A DNA stretch of 8,758 nt from Bacteroidia bacterium (GTDB taxonomy: Bacteria; Bacteroidota; Bacteroidia; Bacteroidales; UBA5342), in assembly GCA_030433225.1 (NCBI GenBank), contig JAUIMD010000055.1, positions 1-8,758 of the forward strand, given 5' to 3'. Numbering within the stretch: position 1 is the first letter of the stretch; each line of letters begins with the position of its first letter. Shown here in pieces: positions 1-5,242 of the stretch. The notes under the pieces were generated by a model, which searched no databases, was not told the origin of the DNA, and was given only the letters and a program-made list of their open reading frames with translations. A program made the translations under genes and the position numbers.

Positions 1-1
1 G

Positions 2-739
2 TATGCCGAACTGGGCAATGAGGCGGGCGCCATTCAGTTGCTTGCCGATGTACGCGTACGAGGCTTTGGGGGAAATGCTGAGGCCGCCAATGTGGAAGCT
101 TTTATTGCACGCATGGGAAGTGTAAGAAAGGCTATTTTGGAGGAACGAAAGCTGGAGTTTGCCGGCGAAGGCTGGCGAAAATACGACATGGTACGGTCCG
201 GTGACATCGAAGAGAACATCGGGAAATTAAAAAGGCGATTAACCCAAATGGTGGACGGGTTGGAGCAAAGTGGATTTTACACCTTTGAAAATGGCATGAC
301 CATACCGGCTTACATCTGGACCAAACAGGTAGACTTAAAAGCCGAGCTGAACTACCGTTTAACCACCCAGGCACCCGACGAAACCAATCCCGCTTTGTTT
401 CCCGGTTGGAGGGGACAATACGACGATTATGCGGCAGTGGCAGAAGCCAATGGAGACCGACGGGCAAAAATAGAAGAGGAATTTACCAACTTGGCGATTA
501 AGGGCTTGTTTAAGTACATCGATCCGGATGGAGCGGAAGCCGCATCGCTGGAAGCCGAGGGCTATGTGAAAACTCCGTGGGGCATTGATTATGTTGCTTT
601 TCGCGATGAGTATTCCACCTTTGTATTTAAAGGCTATAAACCCGGTTTAGCGCCCATTTACATGGTGCCCATTAACCGCACATCCGTAGTTTCTTCCAAT
701 GGTAAAATTACCAACGGCTATAGCTTTTCGAATGAATAA
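2..739 (+). CDS. SusD/RagB-family outer-membrane glycan-binding lipoprotein, C-terminal part (5' end outside window)
   Basis: The reading frame is open from the left edge (visible residues begin YAELGN) and ends at TAA, giving 245 residues of a gene that starts upstream. The segment AELGNEAGAIQLLADVRVRG fits the last TPR-like helix of SusD proteins. ERKLEFAGEGWRKYD at visible residues 48-62 is the family signature (ER..EF..EG.R..D..R.G) that precedes the C-terminal region. The end, LAPIYMVPINRTSV, resembles the usual final P-I/V-P segment. SusD proteins are surface lipoproteins that bind oligosaccharides and cap the SusC TonB-dependent transporter; the lipobox would be outside the window. About 183 residues follow the signature, clearly more than the roughly 100 I expect, so there is an extended C-terminal insertion. 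A susC partner would be expected further left. Family assignment is firm; the ligand is unknown, though the opposing hydrolase operon suggests a plant or algal glycan. Confidence 0.93.
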   Translation, partial: YAELGNEAGAIQLLADVRVRGFGGNAEAANVEAFIARMGSVRKAILEERKLEFAGEGWRKYDMVRSGDIEENIGKLKRRLTQMVDGLEQSGFYTFENGMTIPAYIWTKQVDLKAELNYRLTTQAPDETNPALFPGWRGQYDDYAAVAEANGDRRAKIEEEFTNLAIKGLFKYIDPDGAEAASLEAEGYVKTPWGIDYVAFRDEYSTFVFKGYKPGLAPIYMVPINRTSVVSSNGKITNGYSFSNE

Positions 740-740
740 A

Positions 741-774
741 GAAAGGTGACAGAAAAAATGCTGTCACGCTTTTC
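741..774 (+). terminator. Hairpin just after the SusD-like gene
   Basis: GTGACAG (746-752) pairs perfectly with CTGTCAC (761-767) around an A-rich 8-nt loop. Outer GAAA (741-744) can pair with TTTC (771-774) across a small internal loop. It begins 2 nt after the stop codon and is followed by a short T-rich run, so it may be a weak terminator or a 3'-end stabilising stem. A stronger terminator follows immediately. Confidence 0.55.
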
Positions 775-787
775 TCGTGTTGCATGC

Positions 788-822
788 AAAATACCGGAGC
801 GTCCCTCCGGTATTTTTATTTT
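788..822 (+). terminator. Rho-independent terminator of the SusD-like gene
   Basis: ATACCGGAG (791-799) and CTCCGGTAT (805-813) form a perfect 9-bp stem with a 5-nt loop. Three flanking A-T pairs (788-790 with 814-816) extend it to 12 bp. A T-rich tract (814-822) follows. This is a classic intrinsic terminator and should separate the SusD transcript from the next gene. Confidence 0.88.
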
Positions 823-837
823 CTGCCGTAGTATTCG

Positions 838-954
838 CTCCCATTGTACCATATGTTACAATTTACTGTATTGCAATTGCTGAAATTTGGTGCAGTATTT
901 TAGGAGGCTGTTGTTTACAACTCAGCCACCTGTAACCAAAAAACATTACGTTAA
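838..954 (+). promoter_or_regulatory. Probable promoter and leader of the DUF438-hemerythrin-PAS gene
   Basis: This is the only non-coding stretch between the terminator and the ATG at 955, and it is AT-rich, so it must hold the promoter if the unit is transcribed independently. The best match to the Bacteroidota -7 box (TAnnTTTG) is GAAATTTG at 882-889, with one mismatch. I see no convincing TTG at the usual -33 spacing, so the promoter position is uncertain. No Shine-Dalgarno sequence lies close to the ATG; the leader before it is A-rich, as is common in this phylum. AGGAGG at 902-907 is about 47 bases upstream, too far to act as a ribosome binding site here. Confidence 0.4.
906..927. promoter_or_regulatory. 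Interrupted inverted repeat, candidate operator
   Basis: GTTGT-TT-ACAAC (910-921) is a perfect 12-bp palindrome. It is flanked by GGCT (906-909) and AGCC (924-927), which extend the symmetry with a 2-nt TC offset. It lies 34-49 bases before the start codon and downstream of the candidate -7 box. It could be a binding site for a dimeric regulator or a small leader hairpin (GTTG/CAAC with a TTTA loop). I cannot assign a regulator. Confidence 0.4.
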
Positions 955-2196
955 ATGAGCGAACTTATCAATAATTCAAGCTTCAGAAAAGCCCGGCTAA
1001 AAGAACTGATTCTTAAACTACATGCGGGGGAGTCGGCAACAAGTGTACGGCAACAATTGCTGCAAACCCTGAAAAACATTCCCTACGGCGAGGTTGTAGA
1101 GGTGGAGCAGGAATTGATGCAGGAGGGGCTGCCCGAAGAGGAGGTACTGAAACTGTGCGATGCACATGGAGCAGTGCTGGAAGGCAATGTTGACCTGAGT
1201 GGAGCCGGAGAAATTCCTGAGGGGCACCCGGTGGATGTGTTTAAAAAAGAAAATGAAGCGCTGAAGGAACTGGCGTCAAAAGCGCACCAGATGCTATCAT
1301 CGTTACCCGCGGTGGAAGAGGAGGCCTTCGAACGGTTTAAATTTGGTTTAGAGGGCATGTTTAACCAGTTAATGGATGTTGACAAGCACTACCTGCGCAA
1401 AGAATACCTTGTTTTTCCACACCTGGAACAAAACGAAATAACGGGTCCACCCAAGGTGATGTGGGGAAAACACGATGAAATAAGGGAACAGCTAAAGGGG
1501 TGTATCGAAATTCTTCAGTCCCGGGAACTGACAAAAAACGATGTGTCAGAATCGCTGGAACTGCTGTTTTTTCCGGCTTTAAAGGCTTTGGGTGACATGG
1601 TACAAAAGGAAGAAGAAATCCTTTTTCCGATGAGCATGGATGTACTGACAACAGAAGACTGGTGGAACATTCACAAACAAACCCTCGAATTTGGATTTTG
1701 TCTTTACGATCCGCCCGTAGAATGGAAACCGGAAGGACTTGCAGAGGAAAAGCAGGATTCAACCGTAAACAACGATGGGAACATTCAATTGCCCTCGGGC
1801 AGTTTTACGGCACAGGAAATTAAGGCCATTTTAAACAGCGTACCCTTCGATATGACCTTTGTGGACAAGCACGATAAGGTAAAATACTTTACCCAGGGGA
1901 AGGAACGCATATTTGTTCGAAACCGTTCTATTATTAATCGGGATGTGCGTTTGTGCCATCCACCCGGAAGTACACATGTAGTTGAAAAAATACTGGACGA
2001 TTTTAAAACCGGAAAAGCATCGCACGCCCCGTTTTGGATACAAATGAAGGGTAAGTTCATTAAGATTGAATATTTTGCTTTGCGGAGTGAGGAAGGGGAA
2101 TATCTGGGCACCCTGGAAGTATCGCAGGATTTAACCGAAAACCGCGCGTTGGAAGGAGAACGTCGCATATTGGCATACACCGATGAAAAGCAATAG
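955..2196 (+). CDS. DUF438 - hemerythrin-like - PAS domain protein
   Basis: The 413-residue protein has the full architecture of the DUF438/PAS family. Residues 1-80 are the DUF438 helical domain (MSELINNSSFRKARLKELI through LCDAHGAVLEG). Residues 90-235 are a hemerythrin-like four-helix bundle with candidate metal ligands H91, E101, H145, E150, H156 (FPHLE), H173 (KHDEI) and the EEE cluster at 219-221 before ILFP. Residues 284-397 are a PAS domain with the family's VDKHDKVKYF, RDVRLCHPP (C334, H335) and GEYLGTLEVSQDLT motifs. There is no signal peptide or membrane segment, so it should be cytoplasmic. No kinase, cyclase or DNA-binding domain is attached, so it would act through a partner or as a metal/heme-binding protein. 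Met215 sits where canonical hemerythrins carry the last His. The ATG at 955 fits the conserved family N-terminus. It overlaps or abuts the next gene, consistent with co-expression. The biochemical function of the family is not settled; a link to nitric oxide or redox stress is inferred. Confidence 0.94.
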   Translation: MSELINNSSFRKARLKELILKLHAGESATSVRQQLLQTLKNIPYGEVVEVEQELMQEGLPEEEVLKLCDAHGAVLEGNVDLSGAGEIPEGHPVDVFKKENEALKELASKAHQMLSSLPAVEEEAFERFKFGLEGMFNQLMDVDKHYLRKEYLVFPHLEQNEITGPPKVMWGKHDEIREQLKGCIEILQSRELTKNDVSESLELLFFPALKALGDMVQKEEEILFPMSMDVLTTEDWWNIHKQTLEFGFCLYDPPVEWKPEGLAEEKQDSTVNNDGNIQLPSGSFTAQEIKAILNSVPFDMTFVDKHDKVKYFTQGKERIFVRNRSIINRDVRLCHPPGSTHVVEKILDDFKTGKASHAPFWIQMKGKFIKIEYFALRSEEGEYLGTLEVSQDLTENRALEGERRILAYTDEKQ

Positions 2197-2200
2197 TGCC

Positions 2201-2719
2201 ATGGAAAAGCTGATTATTACCCCCAAAACTAAAATAGCCGATTTGCTGGAAGCCTACCCGCAACTGGAAGCGGTATTGGTTGCCGCTGCACCGGCATTTA
2301 AAAAACTGGCAAATCCGGTATTGCGCAAAACCATTGCCCGTGTAACTTCTCTGGCGCAGGCGGCGGTTGTTGGCAACTTAAAAGTGGAAGAACTGATTTT
2401 GAAATTACGGGCAGAAGTGGGGCAGGAAGAGCTTGCTGCCCTGGACGCAGAGGACGGAAATATAAATACTGTGCAACCCGCATGGTTTGCTGCCTCCAGC
2501 GTAGTGGATACCCTGGATGTACGTATTAAACTCAACCAGGGCGAACACCCCATACACGATGTGCTCTCAGGCATTAAAAAATTAAAACCCGGCGAAATGC
2601 TAAAAGTGGTGGTGCCGTTTATACCCGCACCCATGATTGAAAAAACGCTGAGCATGGGGTATGAGCATTGGTTGCAGGAGCAAAACAGCGAAGAATTTTG
2701 GGTGTATTTTAAGGCGTGA
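2201..2719 (+). CDS. DUF1858 - DUF2249 domain protein
   Basis: The start chosen is the ATG 4 bp after the preceding stop, because MEKLIITPKTKI matches where DUF1858 proteins usually begin. An in-frame ATG at 2183 would add six residues (MKSNSA) and overlap the upstream gene by 14 bp; neither has a clear ribosome binding site. The 172-residue protein has DUF1858 at about residues 4-66 (ITPKTKIADLLEAYP, then PAFKKLANPVLRKTIARV) and DUF2249 at about 100-172 (LDVR, GEHPIHDVL, LKPGEML, then EFWVYF). DUF1858 is a small helical domain and DUF2249 a small alpha/beta domain of the TusA-like type; both are common in anaerobes next to DUF438, hemerythrin and nitrite or NO-related genes. The DUF1858 part lacks the cysteines seen in some relatives. 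No signal peptide is present. The tight spacing argues that it works with the upstream protein; its molecular role is unknown. Confidence 0.92.
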   Translation: MEKLIITPKTKIADLLEAYPQLEAVLVAAAPAFKKLANPVLRKTIARVTSLAQAAVVGNLKVEELILKLRAEVGQEELAALDAEDGNINTVQPAWFAASSVVDTLDVRIKLNQGEHPIHDVLSGIKKLKPGEMLKVVVPFIPAPMIEKTLSMGYEHWLQEQNSEEFWVYFKA

Positions 2720-2740
2720 GTTGCCCATGTTCTATTACTC

Positions 2741-2778
2741 ACAAATGCCCACGTGTGGTAAAATACGTGGGCATTTGT
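2741..2778. terminator. Perfect 14-bp inverted repeat between convergent genes (possible bidirectional terminator)
   Basis: ACAAATGCCCACGT (2741-2754) is exactly complementary to ACGTGGGCATTTGT (2765-2778), with a 10-nt loop. It starts 22 bp after the DUF1858-DUF2249 stop codon and lies beyond the end of the leftward GH115 gene. A terminator role is the obvious reading, but neither strand has a U-tract directly after the stem, so it could instead protect mRNA 3' ends. A weaker 6-bp pair, GTGAGT (2716-2721) with ACTCAC (2737-2742), partly overlaps its left arm and could form an alternative structure. Confidence 0.6.
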
Positions 2779-2843
2779 ATAGGGTATGTTAGGAGGATTA
2801 CCCCAGGTGTTGAAAGAAAAACGGGATGGCTTTTGGGGCCATG

Positions 2844-2873
2844 AAAAAGGGTGGCCGCCTCACAGCCTTTTTT
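2844..2873 (-). terminator. Terminator hairpin at the end of the GH28-GH42-GH115 operon
   Basis: On the minus strand, AAAAAGG and CCTTTTT (plus-strand 2866-2872 and 2844-2850) form the outer stem. A short GTG/CAC stem and a GC-rich loop lie inside, with a 2-nt bulge. The stem overlaps the TAA stop of the GH115 gene and its 3' arm supplies the U-run. A second small stem (ATGGC 2826-2830 with GCCAT 2838-2842) follows. The position and A...U symmetry fit an intrinsic terminator for the leftward operon. Confidence 0.6.
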
Positions 2874-5229
2874 ACTTTACAAGGGGGTTTATCCAAATCT
2901 GGTCCAAAATTACCCCTTCATCCAGGGCTTTTATGGTAAGGGTTTGCTCCCCTGCTTTGTGCAGTACATGTGTGGTTTGGCGTATGGCCTGGTTGCGCAA
3001 CACATTGAGTTTCCACTCTTCGCTCCGGCCTTTGGTACGGAAATCAACTACTGTTTCCGGCTCCCCGTTTACCGATATGGCATAGCGCAGTTTATCGCCC
3101 GTTACCGGATGATGAGGAGCCAGGGCCACCCGAACCAGTATGGTGTCGGACATGGGGGCAGAAAAGGTATAGTGCACGGCGGTACCTTTGGATAAACTGA
3201 TGGCACCACTGTTATGTCCCAGCCCGTTTTGTACGGGTGAGTCCCCATTTACGGTGGAAAAATCATTTCCGTTAAACGTGGCCAAATACACCTTTTCTTG
3301 CGCCAAAGGCTGGGTGGAAATAGCCTTTGGAACCGCATTATACACCGCCAGGTTACGCGGATTGTAGGTCATCATCCGGTTCCATTTTCCATCGTTCAAG
3401 CTGTTGTAGGCTTCCGTCATAGCCACGATGCTATTAAAGGCATCTTCGCTTAATTTCCAATCGGCTTTTCCATGCCGGGCCAATTGACCATACAGCAGTT
3501 TCTTATTCATTTGGCTGGCACCCACTACCGGGTATTTTACCAGTTGAAACCATGCATCCTGCTTTGCAGCCGGTATATTCTCCGACAATTCTTCCACTTT
3601 TTGTTGGATGGATTGATAGTTTTCCAAGCGGGTACGAATGTAACTTTCGCTCCATGGCAGGTCCGAGATTTCTTTGTACTTAGGGTCACGTTCTTCGGTG
3701 CGGGTGTTGCCCATAAACTCGGGTTTGCGGATGTAGGCCAGGCGGTAATACTCCATCATTACCGGAACCAGTTCTTTGGCTGCCTCTTCGCCGAACTCGC
3801 GGGTGTAAAACTGGTGGAGGTGTTGCCGAATGCCTTCAACGTCCGTTCCAATTTTGTCGATATTCCAGGCCATATCCAGGAAAAATTCGGTGAGGTATTC
3901 GGCGGGCTTAATGTCTCCCACATTCACAATCCACATTTCGCGGGTGCCTTTATCGTATGCCTTTTTTAACTGGGTGTATATTTGGGCCGGGTGGTTGGTG
4001 GCAATCCACAGGTAATCGTGCGGACGTCCCCAATACGATACATGGTAGTAAATTCCGTTGCCCCCCGGGCGGGCACGTTCCACACTATCCGGGAAATGTT
4101 TGATGTATCCATAGTTATCGTCGGTCCACATCAGGGTTACATCCTCGGGTATTTTCAGCCCAAGTTTGTAGGCATCCAGCACTTCTTTGTAGGGTATAAA
4201 TACCTGTGATATTTGTGAGAGGTCCGGGTTTACCTCTCTGGCCAGCATTTCGCGCTGATCTTTTATCACATAGGCCAGAGCCTCTTTTTGCTCCCTTGCA
4301 CTTCTGGCACCTTCCATGGGGCCATCGTGCACTCCCCGCATTCCCAGCGTATAAATATTGTCGGAACCGGCAAGTGTCTTTACCCGCTCATCCCAGAATT
4401 TCAACACTTCCTCTTTGTTAGTGAGGTAGTTATAACGACCTTCGCCCCGTTCGTGCCATTCGGCATTGGCATTGCACACCATCGGTTCGCAGTGCGAGGT
4501 TCCTACAAAAATGCCGTATTTATCGGCTATTTCTTTGTTTCCGGGGGTCAGGTAAAAGGCCTCCGAACAACTGTGCATGGCCGGCCAAAAAGTGTTGGCA
4601 CGCAAACGCAGCAACAATTCAAAAATGCGGGAGTGCGTTTTGGGGCCAATCCGGCCTTTTACGTCGGACGGTTCGTAGGTTTTACTGGCCCAGGGGGTCA
4701 ATCCCCAATCCTCATCGTTAATAAAAATTCCTCTTCGGGCTACCGATGGCGATTGAAAATTTTCATAGCCTGTTTCCAGGGAAAAAGCTGCTTTGGGTTC
4801 AATGGCAGCGTCGGCCCACCACACCCAGGGCGAAACACCCAACATGCGCGAAAGTTCCAGAATTCCGTATGCCGTACCGCGTTTGTCGCTTCCGGCAATT
4901 ACCAGTTTGTTTTTTACCACTTTTATAAGAAAAGCTTCTTCATGTGCAGCCAGTTTCTGAATATCTACTTCGGTTAAATATTTTTTGACTAAAGGATTCA
5001 AGCCATACGTACCCAGAAGAATGGTGCCTTTTTTTCTGGATGGAATCACTTCCGCATTAAACACAGCATTAAAATCCTGTTGAAACATTTCGATGGCGGA
5101 ATGCACCACCGGTTCTTCCGTTGTACTGTAAACGATTTGTACGTTTTTGCCGCTATTAAAACTTACGTCGGCCCAGCTATAACCAGGAAGCAGGGCAATG
5201 AGCAGGTATACTATTTTTTTCATTTCCAT
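2872..5229 (-). CDS. GH115 alpha-glucuronidase, exported
   Basis: The 785-residue product matches glycoside hydrolase family 115 over its whole length. These enzymes remove (4-O-methyl-)D-glucuronic acid linked alpha-1,2 to glucuronoxylan, and some act on glucuronidated arabinogalactan. Residues 1-20 form a signal peptide (KK, hydrophobic core, then SWA before DV), so it should be periplasmic or surface-exposed. Family landmarks are ARRGIFINDEDWGLTPW (164-180), TSHCEPM (244-250), MRGVHDGPMEG (297-307), FIPYKEVLDAY (344-354; E349 is a candidate catalytic acid) and LMWTDDNYGYI (366-376; D370/D371 candidate active-site residues). Residues about 655-785 look like the GH115 C-terminal beta domain. 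The length is normal and no key motif is broken. A Met two codons later (MKKIVYLL) is an equally plausible start. It is the last gene of the operon, 13 bp after the GH42 gene. The family call is very secure; the substrate is inferred. Confidence 0.97.
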   Translation of the reverse strand: MEMKKIVYLLIALLPGYSWADVSFNSGKNVQIVYSTTEEPVVHSAIEMFQQDFNAVFNAEVIPSRKKGTILLGTYGLNPLVKKYLTEVDIQKLAAHEEAFLIKVVKNKLVIAGSDKRGTAYGILELSRMLGVSPWVWWADAAIEPKAAFSLETGYENFQSPSVARRGIFINDEDWGLTPWASKTYEPSDVKGRIGPKTHSRIFELLLRLRANTFWPAMHSCSEAFYLTPGNKEIADKYGIFVGTSHCEPMVCNANAEWHERGEGRYNYLTNKEEVLKFWDERVKTLAGSDNIYTLGMRGVHDGPMEGARSAREQKEALAYVIKDQREMLAREVNPDLSQISQVFIPYKEVLDAYKLGLKIPEDVTLMWTDDNYGYIKHFPDSVERARPGGNGIYYHVSYWGRPHDYLWIATNHPAQIYTQLKKAYDKGTREMWIVNVGDIKPAEYLTEFFLDMAWNIDKIGTDVEGIRQHLHQFYTREFGEEAAKELVPVMMEYYRLAYIRKPEFMGNTRTEERDPKYKEISDLPWSESYIRTRLENYQSIQQKVEELSENIPAAKQDAWFQLVKYPVVGASQMNKKLLYGQLARHGKADWKLSEDAFNSIVAMTEAYNSLNDGKWNRMMTYNPRNLAVYNAVPKAISTQPLAQEKVYLATFNGNDFSTVNGDSPVQNGLGHNSGAISLSKGTAVHYTFSAPMSDTILVRVALAPHHPVTGDKLRYAISVNGEPETVVDFRTKGRSEEWKLNVLRNQAIRQTTHVLHKAGEQTLTIKALDEGVILDQIWINPLVK

Positions 5230-5242
5230 ATTTCTTTATTCT

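Noticed and set aside
873..880. GCAATTGC palindrome in the leader of the DUF438 gene
   Set aside because: It is only 8 bp and AT-rich, so chance occurrence is likely and no regulator is suggested.
844..890. Crp/Fnr-type or sigma-54 type promoter signals in the DUF438 leader
   Set aside because: I looked for TTGAT/ATCAA, TGTGA/TCACA and GG/GC spaced elements and found only isolated half-sites such as TGTTACA, which are not enough to call a site.
2254..2742. Minus-strand open frame of 162 codons opposite the DUF1858-DUF2249 gene
   Set aside because: The plus strand clearly encodes two conserved domains here, and the antisense translation is rich in Ser, Thr and Ala without any recognisable motif.
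2786..3195. Plus-strand open frames starting in the intergenic region and running into the GH115 3' end
   Set aside because: They begin near the operon terminator hairpin and continue antisense to the conserved GH115 C-terminal domain; no family resemblance.
3472..3969. Plus-strand open frame of 165 codons within the GH115 gene
   Set aside because: It is antisense to conserved GH115 sequence with no recognisable family or plausible ribosome binding site; treated as a shadow.
4288..4977. Long open frame (229 codons) on the plus strand inside the GH115 gene
   Set aside because: It is fully antisense to a well-conserved GH115 coding region, and its translation has no recognisable domain and a composition typical of an antisense shadow.
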